Below are positions 34,401 to 44,210 of a stretch of 64,000 nucleotides of DNA, in pieces. Position numbers and translations under genes: made by a program. The notes under the pieces are model-generated. The model was not told the DNA's origin. It saw nothing but the letters and a program-made list of their open reading frames with translations, and did not search any database. Position 1 is the stretch's first letter. The number at the start of each line of letters is the position of its first letter. Source of the DNA: Acrocarpospora pleiomorpha (lineage in GTDB: Bacteria; Actinomycetota; Actinomycetes; Streptosporangiales; Streptosporangiaceae); assembly GCF_009687885.1 (NCBI RefSeq), contig NZ_BLAF01000021.1, forward strand, positions 1-64,000. The letters are read 5' to 3'.

Positions 34401-34487
34401 CGGCGTTCAACTCCTTCCTCAGCGGGTCCTGCGGTCCACGATCGCGCGTGCGGGGAGCCGAAACCAAGAGCAAGGAGACCGACAGAA

Positions 34488-34505
34488 TTTGCGATGAAGG
34501 GCAAA
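34488..34505. promoter_or_regulatory. LysR-box candidate
   Basis: TTTGC and GCAAA form an inverted repeat with an 8-base spacer in the 145-base gap between the divergent D-2-hydroxyacid dehydrogenase and LysR genes. It is short, so confidence is low. Confidence 0.35.
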
Positions 34506-34545
34506 GGATGCTTATCCTCCCGGCTGAGGCGACGAAGGGCGCGGG

Positions 34546-35454
34546 ATGTACCGACTGCATCATCTGGTCACGCTGCAGGCCGTGCACCGGACGGGTTCGT
34601 TCGCGACCGCCGCTCGCGAACTGGGCTACACCTCCTCGGCGGTGTCGCAGCAGATCGCCGCGCTGGAGAAGGACACCGGGCTCGTGTTGTTCGACCGCGA
34701 GGCCCGCGGCGTGCGCATGACGGCGGCCGCGCACCGGCTGGTCGAGCTGAGCCGGCGCGTGCTGGCCAGTGTGGACGAACTGGAACACCAGGTTCGTCAA
34801 CTGGCGACCGGTGCGTCCGGCCGGATCCGGCTGGGTAGCTTTCCGACCGGCAATGTCGGCCTGGTCCCGCGGGTGCTGCCGGACTTCGCCGCCGATCGTC
34901 CGGGTATCGAGGTGACGCTGGAGGAAGGTGAGCCCGACACCCTCGTCGGTGCGCTGGTCGAGGGTGCTCTCGATGTCGCGTTCCTCTACGAGTATGGGTT
35001 CTGTCCGCGGCAGTGGCCGGAGGATGTCACCACCGAGCCGCTGTTTCGCGAGGACCTGCTGCTGCTCCGCCGTGCCGGTAGCGGTCCGCCCGCTGAACTG
35101 TCCCGGTTGGCCGATCAATCCTGGATCACCAGCGCGGAGGGAACAGCCGGCGCCACGTCACTGACGCGGCTTTGCGCGGCAGCGGGATTCGTTCCGCGGA
35201 TCCGTTTCCGCAGCAACAATTACGACGTCGTCAGAGAGCTTGTCGTCGGCATGGGTGGTGTCGCCGTCGCACCCGCATTGGGGCACCGAGCGGACAACCG
35301 CATCGATGCCACCCGACTGCATCACGAGCGAGCAAACCGGACAGTCCTGGCGGCTTACCGATCGAGCAACAGCGACCCGATCCTGGCGGACTTTCTCCGG
35401 GCCACGCGGCGAGCGGTGCCCGAACGTGTGCCCTATTTGACCAGCATGGTGTGA
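34546..35454 (+). CDS. LysR-family transcriptional regulator
   Basis: A 302-residue LysR-type protein with the HTH block GSFATAARELGYTSSAVSQQIAALEKDTG near residues 16-43 (core AARELGYTSSAVSQQI) and an effector-binding domain from about residue 90, including the mid-domain GRIRLGSFPTGNVGLVPRVL. It diverges from the D-2-hydroxyglutarate dehydrogenase-type gene and is its likely regulator. The ligand may be a pathway acid such as 2-hydroxyglutarate (inference). It ends the ordered catabolic region. Downstream DNA is gene debris. Confidence 0.9.
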   Translation: MYRLHHLVTLQAVHRTGSFATAARELGYTSSAVSQQIAALEKDTGLVLFDREARGVRMTAAAHRLVELSRRVLASVDELEHQVRQLATGASGRIRLGSFPTGNVGLVPRVLPDFAADRPGIEVTLEEGEPDTLVGALVEGALDVAFLYEYGFCPRQWPEDVTTEPLFREDLLLLRRAGSGPPAELSRLADQSWITSAEGTAGATSLTRLCAAAGFVPRIRFRSNNYDVVRELVVGMGGVAVAPALGHRADNRIDATRLHHERANRTVLAAYRSSNSDPILADFLRATRRAVPERVPYLTSMV

Positions 35455-35607
35455 CGAGCCGCAATGACACCCAGCCCGAAACTTACATGGCTGAGGCCGT
35501 ACCCGCCGATGCCGGCTGGAGCTGATCGACAGAGCTTCTGCTCGTGGTCAGCGCGCTCTGGCGGCGGCGAGAGGATCCGCTGACCCGGCCGATCGGGTGA
35601 GACCACC

Positions 35608-35637
35608 TTGACATGATTTGTTTGAAAGGCAAACTAT
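35608..35637 (+). promoter_or_regulatory. orphan promoter with embedded operator-like repeat
   Basis: TTGACA and AACTAT are spaced by 18 bases. Between them lies GTTTG-AAAGG-CAAAC, resembling MarR/TetR-type operators. No intact gene follows within 1.3 kb, only the Svx-like remnant, so this is probably a leftover promoter of a lost gene. Confidence 0.4.
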
Positions 35638-35693
35638 GTGGACCGACAAAGGTCTTGCCGGGTGTGGATCGGGTGCCTCGGCGCGGGTGGGCG

Positions 35694-36937
35694 ATGCAGG
35701 TCTACCCCACCGTGGCCGTCGGCGACCTGACCCGGTTCATCCGCACCGAGCACCTGGCCTACAGCAGCAGCCGGCACCACTACGGCAACTGGATGCTGAT
35801 GCAGTACATCCGTCAGCGCCGCCGGGCAGAACGGTCTCGCGGTCGGGTTCGTGGCCGTACGCAACGGGACACCGCGCTACAGCCCGGTGACCGTGATGAC
35901 CGACAGCACGCTTAGCTTCCAGACACAGGCCGGTGAGCGGGAGGTGTACCTCGTCGTGGCGGGCACGCCGGGGGTCGTCCACAAGTACGCGTTCCTGGAC
36001 GGGTACCCACGCAACTACCGCAACCCCTACCAGTTCCGCATCGAGGGGGCCGTACGGGCACGAGGCCGGGCACACCCGGCCCACCCCCACGGGCGGCCGG
36101 TGGCACTCCAACGGCGGCGGTTGGGTCGACAGCCGTGCCAACGTGCCGGCCAGCGCGTACGTGGGGCCACGTGCGGCGGTCTACGGCAACAGCACGGTCA
36201 GCGGCAACGCCCGGATCGAGGGCATGGCCTGGGTCAACAGCGGTGCCACAGTCACCGGCAACGCGATCGTCCGCGACAGCGCCCTGGTGCAGGGTGGCGC
36301 GAACCTCAGCGGGAACGTGGTCGTCGGCGGCGACGCCGAGCCGGCCATCGACTGCGGTTCGGGCACCTACCTGATGTTCAACCCCGACCGGGGCTGCAAC
36401 GGCGCGGGCGGCGAGGCCGACGTGAACCCGGCGCACGGGACGTTCACCGATGCCGATCTGACGCTGGGTTCCGGCCCTTCCCCAAGCCCCAGCCCGTCAC
36501 CGCCACCGCCACCGTCACCGTCGCCGAGCCCTTCACCGGGTCCCTCGCCCTCACCGAGCCCTTCCGGGGGTGCACGCACCTGCTCGGCTACCTACGTGAT
36601 CACAAATGCCTGGCAGGGCGGCTTCCAGGGCGACGTGACCGTCCGGGCCGGCAGCTCGGCGATCACCGGGTGGACCGTGACCTGGACCTATACCAACGGC
36701 CAGGCGATCACGCAGTCGTGGAACGCCATGGTCACCAGTAGCGGCGCCGGCGTCACCGCCGGCAACGTGAGCTGGAACGGCAGCCTCGGGGCCGGAGCGA
36801 CCACCGCGTTCGGCTTCCTCGCCAACGCCGGCGCAACCAACTCCGTACCCGCCTTGACCTGCACAGCGAGGTGGCGGACCCCCCTGCCGCCCACCGGCGG
36901 CAGGGGTTTCAGCCCCCGACCGTGTGACTCGCGATAG
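35694..36937 (+). pseudogene. remnant of a secreted Svx/AvrXca-like protein with CBM2
   Basis: Three reading frames carry successive parts of one protein. About 35694-35810 encodes HHYGNWMLMQYI, from the metalloprotease-like core. About 35812-36045 encodes AVGFVAVRNGTPRYSPVT and YKYAFLDGY-like text (here HKYAFLDGYPRNYRNPY). From about 36050 on there is a hexapeptide-like segment (GNARIEGMAWVNSGATVTG), a Pro-Ser linker and a C-terminal CBM2 (CSATYVITNAWQGGF, NAMVTSSG, ALTCTA). The N-terminus with the protease active site and an internal block are missing, and at least two frame changes occur. The last frame runs past the expected CBM2 end through a terminator. I recognise the Svx-like arrangement from memory of such actinobacterial proteins. 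The CBM2 call is firm. Confidence 0.8.
36881..36909 (+). terminator. terminator of the former Svx-like gene
   Basis: The perfect 11-bp stem CCCCTGCCGCC/GGCGGCAGGGG with a 4-base loop, followed by TTT. It lies inside the extended open frame of the remnant, which shows that the original stop codon has been lost. Confidence 0.8.
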
Positions 36938-37115
36938 TCTCCGTCTGCTGGTTAGGCGAGCAATGCTGGTCAATGTCTGTCGTCTTGCCACGAAGCGACC
37001 GGATCACCTTGTTATTGCCGATATCGGCCCCTGGTCCCCCTCTAGCACTGGCACGGAGGTAGCTCGGAGTGAGGCAGATCGGCTGCCGGTACGGCGAATC
37101 CGTCGCCTGCCGCTG

Positions 37116-39188
37116 ATGTCGGCGCACGCCAACGGCAAGGCCTCGGAATCGGAAGGGCCGGGAACGGACGACGTGGCCGGTCCTGGCCTGACCTCCGCGC
37201 TTGAGGTGGTCCGGCTCACAGCTCGGGGCTCGCGTAAGGACTTCGCCCTCGATGCCAGGCCGATCGCCGGGGGCGGTCAGGCGACGGTCTTCGGCGCCGT
37301 CCACAAACCCACCGGTGCGCGTGTCGCGTTCAAGAGACTCGACTGGCGCTCCCCCGACGCTCTCGCGCGGATGCGGCGTGAGGTGGAGGCGGCTCGCCTG
37401 TTCGGGGGCAATCCCCATGTGCTTCCCGTCCTGGACTGGAGCCGGTCGTATGACTGGTTCGTCATGCCGCTGGCGGACGGCACGGCACGAGTCCTCGCCG
37501 AGGAACCTCCGGAATCGGCGGTGGTGCGCGCCTTGGTGACGGCCGTATGCGAGGCGTTGCGTGAACCGCACCGGAAGGGCTGGATTCACCGAGACCTCAA
37601 GCCGGACAACGTTCTGCGTTTCGCCGGCCGGTGGGTGGTCGCGGACTGGGGGCTGGGCAGGCGGCCCCGTGGACAGACCACGGACCCTCGCCGTACCCAG
37701 GTGGGTGTCCAGTTCGGGACCGAGGGATTCGCGGCGCCGGAGCTGGCGGTCGACGCGCACGTGGCCGGACCGCCGGCCGACATCTACAGCATCGGACAGA
37801 TCGTCGGCTGGGCGCTCAAGGGCACATGGCCGCAGCCGAATGTCCCCCTGCTGCCTCCGTCCGGGCCGTGGCGCGCCATCGTCCGGGCCGCGACGATGCA
37901 CGACCCCCATCGACGCATCGGAACGGTCGACGAGCTTCTTTCCATGGTCGCGGCGGAGTTCGACGCGCCGGCGGAGTTGGCGTCCCGTGGTGGGCGGCTT
38001 CTCCCCGCCGTACGCGCGGGAGACCGGGAAGCGCTCGTCGAACTGTTCCGGCTCGCGGCGCGGTCCGACCTTGATCACGACTTCTTCCGAGATGTTCTCG
38101 TCGCTCTCGACGGCGACCGGCTCCGGGCGGCGGTGTCGGCGGATCCGCAGGCCGTCGGGGAGGTGGTGCGCGCGATCCGTCTTCTGGACTCGGCGAACGG
38201 ATCGGCCGGGCGGGAACCCGGCGACCACGGCCGTGCCATCACGTGGCTGTTGGCCATCGCCGGCCACGCGGAGAGTCTGGCCCAGTGGGATCTGCTCGAC
38301 GAGGTCTCCGACGCCATCCTGCACCTGAACGCGAACGAACAGGTGAGTCCCGAGGTCCACGGCGAAGTCGTCGCGTGGCTGACCGCCGCGACGGGAACCG
38401 CCGCCTCCGTCATCGCCGCGGTGCTGCGTCGTTACACGCCCCGTCCGCACCTGGCCGGCCTGGCGGACGGCGGCGCGCTGGACCATCGGATCCGCCTGGC
38501 ACTGCGCCCACGATTACAGGCCGAAAGCGCCGGTGGCGATCCTGCGGCCGCCGACGAGGACCACACCGGCAAACGCCGGCCAGTGACACGACGAGCGACA
38601 CTGCTGTCCGCGATCGGCGTCCTCGCCGCCGTACTGATCGTGATCGGTACGCTCCTGAGCAACGTGTCCAACCCACCCGGAGACCCCAGCGAGAGCTCCG
38701 GCCCTTCCATCGCCCCCAGCGAGAACCCCCTCGCCGGCCTTCCCGGTGTCCCCAGCGAACTGGCCGACTCGTCGAGCATGCGGGCGTTCATCGAGGCGTG
38801 GGATCTTTATCCGAGCTGGAGTCGATGCCGGTCCGGCTCTGGAGACACCGCCCTCACCGGTAACTTCCCAGCCCGCAGGACCCAAGGCGGCGGGCTGCCG
38901 GTCCGGAGCAGCTACTGCACCAACGACGGCAACCTCACGGTGATGTTCGCCAACTACAGACCGGCTGCCTACAACGAGGTCGCGCCCGCCTACTTCGATG
39001 CCGCACCGCCCGTCCAGCCGGTGGGTGGCGAGAAGACACCCCCGCCGGGGCTTCACGTCTTCGCTTGGAGTCCCACGCAACGGGCGTTGGTGTGGACGGA
39101 CACCGAGGCGCGTCTGATCGGGGTGGCCGTCACAGACAGCCCACGCACCGACCTCGTCGAACTATGGTCGAGGTATCGACCCCGGTAG
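37116..39188 (+). CDS. membrane Ser/Thr protein kinase with extracellular C-terminal domain
   Basis: About 690 residues. The kinase domain covers roughly 40-290: Gly-loop IAGGGQATVFGA, Lys in VAFKRLD, catalytic IHRDLKPDNVL, the metal-binding Asp in VADWGLGRR (DFG replaced by DWG) and FGTEGFAAPE. All key residues are present, so it should be active. A helical region (about 290-485) links it to one transmembrane segment LLSAIGVLAAVLIVIGTLLS (near 495-515). A Ser/Pro-rich stalk and an outer domain of about 150 residues with two cysteines follow. No PASTA repeats are present. The start is uncertain: ATG 37116 is chosen, and in-frame ATGs at 36963 and 36924 would add low-complexity sequence. It is the first gene to the right of the Svx debris and probably an entry gene of the accessory island. 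Confidence 0.85.
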   Translation: MSAHANGKASESEGPGTDDVAGPGLTSALEVVRLTARGSRKDFALDARPIAGGGQATVFGAVHKPTGARVAFKRLDWRSPDALARMRREVEAARLFGGNPHVLPVLDWSRSYDWFVMPLADGTARVLAEEPPESAVVRALVTAVCEALREPHRKGWIHRDLKPDNVLRFAGRWVVADWGLGRRPRGQTTDPRRTQVGVQFGTEGFAAPELAVDAHVAGPPADIYSIGQIVGWALKGTWPQPNVPLLPPSGPWRAIVRAATMHDPHRRIGTVDELLSMVAAEFDAPAELASRGGRLLPAVRAGDREALVELFRLAARSDLDHDFFRDVLVALDGDRLRAAVSADPQAVGEVVRAIRLLDSANGSAGREPGDHGRAITWLLAIAGHAESLAQWDLLDEVSDAILHLNANEQVSPEVHGEVVAWLTAATGTAASVIAAVLRRYTPRPHLAGLADGGALDHRIRLALRPRLQAESAGGDPAAADEDHTGKRRPVTRRATLLSAIGVLAAVLIVIGTLLSNVSNPPGDPSESSGPSIAPSENPLAGLPGVPSELADSSSMRAFIEAWDLYPSWSRCRSGSGDTALTGNFPARRTQGGGLPVRSSYCTNDGNLTVMFANYRPAAYNEVAPAYFDAAPPVQPVGGEKTPPPGLHVFAWSPTQRALVWTDTEARLIGVAVTDSPRTDLVELWSRYRPR

Positions 39189-39207
39189 TGCCTCCACCGC
39201 CGGCTCA

Positions 39208-40113
39208 TCACCACAACGCTCGGACTTGATCCGCACGAGCCCACCCGCACACTTTGCGGGTGCCACTGACCGCGATACCGAGAATCCAGTCCCACTCGGG
39301 GGTCAGCGAAGGATCGGCGCTGTACTTGTCCACAAGAAACCTGTCATAGGTGGCGGCCGGCTCCACCAAGGGAGAACGAACGTCCGCCGAGGTGTACAAC
39401 GAGACCTTGCCCGCCGGGTGCAACGCCACGGAAAAGTGCCGGGGATCACACGGGGCCATCGGTCCGTAGTAGGGGTGAATGCGCACGGGCCAGCCATGCC
39501 GCACCCCCACCACATGCGTGATCGGCACGGAGCCGCCGCTGGCGCAGCTGTCTTCGCTCACGGACATGAACTGCTTGACCATGAAGCCGTCCGGGACGGC
39601 CGTCACCGCCTCGATGGGCCGGCTGCACCGTGATGTCGTGGCGATCGGCAACCGCAGCTGTTGGACCTGGCCGTCGCCCCACAGCCAGACATACCATGCC
39701 TCCGACACCAACTGAGCGCCAGTCGCTCGCAGTCCCACCGCGGCGTCTTCATCGCCGTCCCCGTCGGCGTCGGCGTACCGGGGCGGCCCCGACACCTGCC
39801 AGCTCAATCCCCCGGACTCGTTATCGGCGTCACGCCTGGCGGCACCATCAACCAGCTTCACCGTCGAAGCCGTCACCGAATCGAACCACTCAAGGTTCGA
39901 GAAGTCGACCTCGCGTATCTCCTGGGACACCACCGGCGTCGTAGGCCGTGCGGGCGCGTCACCAGCACGATCACTACACCCGGTCAGCGCGACGACGGTG
40001 CAGAGTAGTGCGGGGATGGCAACGCAAAGACGGGCCCGGGCAGCATCGACGAATCGGTAGGGATCTTGGAACTTCATCCGCCAGAGGTGGACGGTGAGGG
40101 TCATGCCGACCAT
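39208..40113 (-). CDS. putative lipoprotein of unknown function
   Basis: About 301 residues from the ATG at 40113 (or 289 from the ATG at 40077). A hydrophobic segment ends in a lipobox VALTGC near residue 46, so the mature protein is a lipid-anchored outer-leaflet protein. An acidic YADADGDGDEDAAVGL segment resembles calcium-binding FG-GAP/dockerin-like loops. Two further cysteine pairs could form disulfides. I recognise no family. It is convergent with the kinase gene (19-base gap) and follows the helicase operon on the minus strand at 9 bases, so it may be its last member. Confidence 0.7.
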   Translation of the reverse strand: MVGMTLTVHLWRMKFQDPYRFVDAARARLCVAIPALLCTVVALTGCSDRAGDAPARPTTPVVSQEIREVDFSNLEWFDSVTASTVKLVDGAARRDADNESGGLSWQVSGPPRYADADGDGDEDAAVGLRATGAQLVSEAWYVWLWGDGQVQQLRLPIATTSRCSRPIEAVTAVPDGFMVKQFMSVSEDSCASGGSVPITHVVGVRHGWPVRIHPYYGPMAPCDPRHFSVALHPAGKVSLYTSADVRSPLVEPAATYDRFLVDKYSADPSLTPEWDWILGIAVSGTRKVCGWARADQVRALW

Positions 40114-40122
40114 ACGTGATCC

Positions 40123-41298
40123 TTATTCGAGGGCGTCGAGGTGTGCGAGCCGATCGCGAAGACCGTTCTGCTGGGCGTAGGTACGCAGGGAGGCGATTGT
40201 CGGGATCTCGATGTCGAGCTGCGCGGCAAGGTCCGTCAGTCGTTGTTCGAGATCCCAGCGCGTTCGCACCTCGCGTTGCCTGGCCATGCCGAGGGCGCGT
40301 TCGTGGGCGGCTCGGACACGCAGCCGTTCGTCCTGGCACCACAGCTGGAGGAAGTGGTTCTTGCGTAGTTGGAAGGATCCGACTCGGCTGAGCGGGATCT
40401 TGCCCCCGCTGCCGTAGATTCTCGCCGGGAGGACCACGCGCCAGCCACCGTGCGCGGCCCGGACAAGGGTGCCGTGGCCGTAGCCGCTGTCGGCAAGCCA
40501 TTCCCGCCACAAGGAGCGTTCGTCCAGCCGGGATTCAGCTTCGACCCTGGCACGTGCTTCGGGCACTTGATTGAGCACCCCTTCCAGGAATGAGTCGCGT
40601 TCCCTGTTCGCGGCCGTGTATGCCAGCAACGTTCCCTTGATGGTCTCGATGAGATAGGTGGGCAAGTACGCTTCCTGGGGTCGTACATCCCTGACTTCGG
40701 TGAGTTGCACGGGCACGTTGTAAGCAGCGCGGTCGGGCCGCGCGGCGAGGTCGGTGATGAGTTTTCCGGTGAATGGGGTCAGTGCGAACATCGGCCGGAA
40801 ACGCGTGCCATCAGCCAGCATCTCCTTGCTCACAGTGGGGATGTCCAGGATGCTGACCGACCCGTCGTAGTGGCTTCTGGGCAGGGGTTGCCCGGTGAAC
40901 CGTTCGAAGAGCAGCTTTCTTCGGCTTTCCCTGCGCAGGGCGTAGCGCACTCCTTCGCGGTGCGAGCGTATTCCGAGGTCGGTGAGGCGGACGATGCCGT
41001 CACCGGTCGTCGAGACATGGCCCATGATCGCCAGGAAGTGCAGGCAACGCTCCACGAGGGAGCGGTCGAGGCCGAAGAAAGTGCTGAGCTCACCGGCGGT
41101 CGTGAGGCCGCCGTCGGCGATCGCTCTGATGAGATACCGGTCGATCACCTCGTAAGCCTGCTCTTCGTAGAGGTCGGCGGTGACTTCGACCTGCCAGAGC
41201 GGCCACAGGACGGGAAAGATACGCACGGGGTGCGCGCCCGACCGAGTGACCGCGTGTTCGACAGCTCGTATGGCGGGATAGATGATGGTATGTCCCAT
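40123..41298 (-). CDS. winged-helix protein of unknown family in the helicase operon
   Basis: 391 residues, no signal peptide or membrane segment. Residues about 45-115 look like a winged-helix domain (IADGGLTTAGELSTFFGLDRSLVERCLHFLAIMGHVST, with a following short wing and RLTDLG). The rest has an Arg-rich central part (REGVRYALRRESRRKLLFERF) and a C-terminal helical region (RWDLEQRLTDLAAQLDIEIP). No catalytic motif is recognised. The ATG has GGAGG seven bases upstream and lies two bases after the helicase stop, so it is co-translated. It may be the DNA/RNA-binding or sensor part of the nuclease-helicase system. Confidence 0.75.
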   Translation of the reverse strand: MGHTIIYPAIRAVEHAVTRSGAHPVRIFPVLWPLWQVEVTADLYEEQAYEVIDRYLIRAIADGGLTTAGELSTFFGLDRSLVERCLHFLAIMGHVSTTGDGIVRLTDLGIRSHREGVRYALRRESRRKLLFERFTGQPLPRSHYDGSVSILDIPTVSKEMLADGTRFRPMFALTPFTGKLITDLAARPDRAAYNVPVQLTEVRDVRPQEAYLPTYLIETIKGTLLAYTAANRERDSFLEGVLNQVPEARARVEAESRLDERSLWREWLADSGYGHGTLVRAAHGGWRVVLPARIYGSGGKIPLSRVGSFQLRKNHFLQLWCQDERLRVRAAHERALGMARQREVRTRWDLEQRLTDLAAQLDIEIPTIASLRTYAQQNGLRDRLAHLDALE

Positions 41299-41299
41299 C

Positions 41300-42961
41300 T
41301 CACACCTCCGTGACTGCGTCGATCAGGGCGCTGACCTCGCGGGAAGGCCGGAGATCTCCGACCCGTGCGAGGTGGGCGATCATGGCTTTCATGAGCTGAG
41401 CGAAGTCATTGTTGCGGGCCTTGCCCAGCGTCGTGGTGTCGCCGACGACGATGAGTTGTGCGCGGGCTCTCGAGATGGCTACGTTGAGCCGGCGCAACTC
41501 CTTGAGGAAGCCGACCTCACCGCCGACGTTGCTGCGGGTGAAGCCGTACACGATGAGGTCACGCTCGCCCCCTTGAAAGGAGTCGACGGAGCCCACGTGC
41601 TCGGCCGCCTCGGCCGTGCCGAGGCCCGCACGGATCAGGTCGGCCTGGGCGTTGTACGGCACGATCACCGCCCAGTCCTTGTAGTGGGGTGCGTACGCGT
41701 TGATCAGCCGGACGATCAGATCGGCCTCTGCTTCGTTGCGGTAGCCGGTTGTATCGCCGGTCATCTCTGTCTCGTGCCGACGGGCTCGGGGCAGGTCGGA
41801 GGTGTCGATCATGGCGAACGGGCTTGTGAAGATCGGGTCCTTTCCCTGGCCCGGATGGTCGGTGCGCAGGATTCCGCCGTAGAAAGCGGCGGAGACGAAG
41901 TCGGCTATCTCACGCGGCATGCGACGCTGCGTACGGAGCATCACCTGGTGATCATCAGGAAGCGTGCCGTACAGCTGCTCAAAGGCGCTGCGACGCAGCA
42001 TGTCCCCAATCGCTTCCGCGGCCTCCGGAGCGACTTCGTTGTCGGCTCGTAGACCGTCGGCCCAGGCACGGATCTCCTCGTCGAGATACGGGGGCAGTTG
42101 ATGGTGGTCACCTACCAGCAGGGTGCGTTTGCCGCGTACCAGCGGGACCAGCAGGTTGGGTGTCGAGATCTGCCCGGCCTCGTCCACAATCACCAGGTCG
42201 AACTCGAGATCGGCCAGCAGCCCGGCAGTCGCGGTGCCGATGCAGGTAGCACCGACCACAGTGGCGTATCGCACCATCTCGCGTTGCAGTTCCTCACCGG
42301 CCGCCCCCAGGCCGGCACGCCATTGGGCCAATATCTCCGTTCTGGCCGCCAGTTTGGCCACAGCCTGCTCAAGCTGCGCGCATTCGGTGCGCCAGCGGGC
42401 GAGGTCGCCGCCACATCCCGCCGCGTTCAGCGGCAACCAGGCGGAGATCATGGGCCGGATCATGGATGCGGCTCGTTCGGCGTCGGCAAGTTCACGATCA
42501 CGCTGTGCGTGCGTCCGATGAATCTCTCCGGCCAGCCGAGTGGCCTGTGGCTCGCTTGCGACCTGTTGCTCCAGATGCGCCTTGACGGTCTCGTGCGCGC
42601 CGTCGGCCCTCGCGAGTCTGTCCTGCGCCGCGGCGAGATCCTGGTGCGCTGCTTGGAGTCTGGGTAACCGGCGACCGGCCAGCCATCGGAAGAAGAAGGC
42701 GAACGGTCCCGATTCTGCTCTCGCGAGGCTGGTCTCATAGCGTTTACGTGCGGTACGGCACGCAACGTCGATTTCAGTGGCGAGCGCACGAGCGGTGGAA
42801 GCCTCATGCTCGGCCCTGCTCAGGCGATCGGCCAGCGGCGCGGTCACCCGCGCGACGACTGCTTCCCGCTCGGCCGCCAGCAGTCCTGCGGTGGAGTCGG
42901 CTGATGAGGCGCTGTCGAGGGCATTGTGCCAGGTAGGAGAGCCAGCGCTGAGCGGGAGCAT
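41300..42961 (-). CDS. UPF1/DNA2-type SF1 helicase, C-terminal part (frameshifted from the upstream part)
   Basis: 553 codons holding most helicase motifs: VIVDEAGQIS (motif II), LLVGDHHQLPP (III), LRTQRRMP (IV), VPYNAQADLI, SVDSFQGGERDLIVYGFTRSN (V; key SFQGxE) and RRLNVAISRARAQLIVVGD (VI). Residues about 30-170 form a long coiled coil, as inserted in COG1112-type helicases. It lacks Walker A, which lies in the overlapping upstream frame (42804-44210). The apparent start at 42961 has no ribosome site, so the two parts are probably one gene split by a one-base insertion (or a +1 recoding event). Combined length is about 970 residues. Confidence 0.85.
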   Translation of the reverse strand: MLPLSAGSPTWHNALDSASSADSTAGLLAAEREAVVARVTAPLADRLSRAEHEASTARALATEIDVACRTARKRYETSLARAESGPFAFFFRWLAGRRLPRLQAAHQDLAAAQDRLARADGAHETVKAHLEQQVASEPQATRLAGEIHRTHAQRDRELADAERAASMIRPMISAWLPLNAAGCGGDLARWRTECAQLEQAVAKLAARTEILAQWRAGLGAAGEELQREMVRYATVVGATCIGTATAGLLADLEFDLVIVDEAGQISTPNLLVPLVRGKRTLLVGDHHQLPPYLDEEIRAWADGLRADNEVAPEAAEAIGDMLRRSAFEQLYGTLPDDHQVMLRTQRRMPREIADFVSAAFYGGILRTDHPGQGKDPIFTSPFAMIDTSDLPRARRHETEMTGDTTGYRNEAEADLIVRLINAYAPHYKDWAVIVPYNAQADLIRAGLGTAEAAEHVGSVDSFQGGERDLIVYGFTRSNVGGEVGFLKELRRLNVAISRARAQLIVVGDTTTLGKARNNDFAQLMKAMIAHLARVGDLRPSREVSALIDAVTEV

Positions 42962-44210
42962 TCGGGCCGGAGAAAGCGGCCAGTGCGGCCGCGGTGCCCT
43001 CCGTGCCGGCCAGGATACGGCTCTGTTCCTGCTGCACTCGGGTCTCGACTATGAGGCTTTTGGCGTGAGCGCTCATCTTGTCTTCGTTGCCGATCCGGAC
43101 GGTGAAAACATCCTCCGGCAGCTTCTCCAAGACGTTGTCCACCGCTCGATTGGTGTGAGAGGTGATCAACACTCGCTGGCGGCCCGCGCACGCGGTGACG
43201 ATCTGAGCGATAGTCCTGGTCTTGCCGGTGCCGGGCGGGCCGAGGACCAGCAGCATGTCGGGGGCCCCGAGGGCGCGCTGGAAGGCGGCGAGCTGGCCGC
43301 TTTCACGATCGAGCGGCTCACGTGGCTGTGCGTGCCCGTCTGGTTCGTACGGTGAGACCTGGCGATTGACGAGCTGGTGAAGCAGGCGAGGGTTGGCCGA
43401 TCGGCCCTCCCGGAGGCGTGTTACCGCGTCCGCTTGCGCTTGGAAGATGCGGTCGCTGGGCATCGCCATCAGAGCGCCACTCGCGGGCACTTGGCCGTAG
43501 TCAATGGCGCGTTCAAAGCGGATCGTGAGTTCGGCGCCCTTGAGCCGTTTAACTCTGCCGCGCAGTTCTGGCCGTTCCCGCACATAGAGCACCGCGCCTT
43601 CCGCCACGTCGGCGGATCGCAGGAGCTGAAAGGTGTAGACGTCTCGGGCGGAGTGGCGCTCTTCCCTGGCACTGGCCTTGTTGCGGTAGAGCAATGGCTC
43701 GGCACCGTGTTGCTTGGCGACCTCGATATCCCTGCCCGCCTCGATCACTCGGCTCATCAGATCGAGGTACCGCGCGTGCGAGGGCGGCAGCTGGGATCGG
43801 GCGGTCACGGGCGCCTCGGCCTGGGCCCAGGCTCGCATCAGGAGATCCCAATGGGCCGACATGCCCAGACGTACATCACGGACATGCTGAAACGCCTGCC
43901 AGCCGTACTGACACCGAATGAGCAAGGCAGCTGCGACCAGCCGCTCCTCGTCCCTGAACGTACGTGGGACGGCGCTGCCCAGGCTGTAGGCGTCACCCCG
44001 GTTGCTGGGATAGAGCCAGGCGACGTGCCTGCTGGTGTAGACGACCAGCCGGCCATCATCCAGCCGTGCCGGCAGCGTACCCAGGCGGGCGAGGCTGCTC
44101 ATCTCCTCGATCAGCGCGAGTGGATGCAGGGCAGGGCCGAGCTTGGCGTAAATCTTCTGGGAGGGCACGACCGCCACGGCTGTGGACAGCAGCACCGGCA
44201 CAGTGGTCAT
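42804..44210 (-). CDS. UPF1/DNA2-type SF1 helicase, N-terminal part
   Basis: 468 codons; the first 415 or so are real helicase sequence. An N-terminal region of about 290 residues has no recognised domain. It is followed by a beta-barrel-like segment, then motif Q/I with MLLVLGPPGTGKTRT (Walker A) and Ia LITSHTNRAVDNVLEKLP. After about 42962 the frame becomes Arg-rich shadow sequence to 42804, while the real coding sense continues one base over in the downstream frame. The start ATG overlaps the stop of the nuclease-pseudokinase gene (ATGA), which proves tight coupling. Without the downstream part it has no Walker B and cannot hydrolyse ATP. Confidence 0.85.
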   Translation of the reverse strand: MTTVPVLLSTAVAVVPSQKIYAKLGPALHPLALIEEMSSLARLGTLPARLDDGRLVVYTSRHVAWLYPSNRGDAYSLGSAVPRTFRDEERLVAAALLIRCQYGWQAFQHVRDVRLGMSAHWDLLMRAWAQAEAPVTARSQLPPSHARYLDLMSRVIEAGRDIEVAKQHGAEPLLYRNKASAREERHSARDVYTFQLLRSADVAEGAVLYVRERPELRGRVKRLKGAELTIRFERAIDYGQVPASGALMAMPSDRIFQAQADAVTRLREGRSANPRLLHQLVNRQVSPYEPDGHAQPREPLDRESGQLAAFQRALGAPDMLLVLGPPGTGKTRTIAQIVTACAGRQRVLITSHTNRAVDNVLEKLPEDVFTVRIGNEDKMSAHAKSLIVETRVQQEQSRILAGTEGTAAALAAFSGPNAPAQRWLSYLAQCPRQRLISRLHRRTAGGRAGSSRRAGDRAAGRSPEQGRA

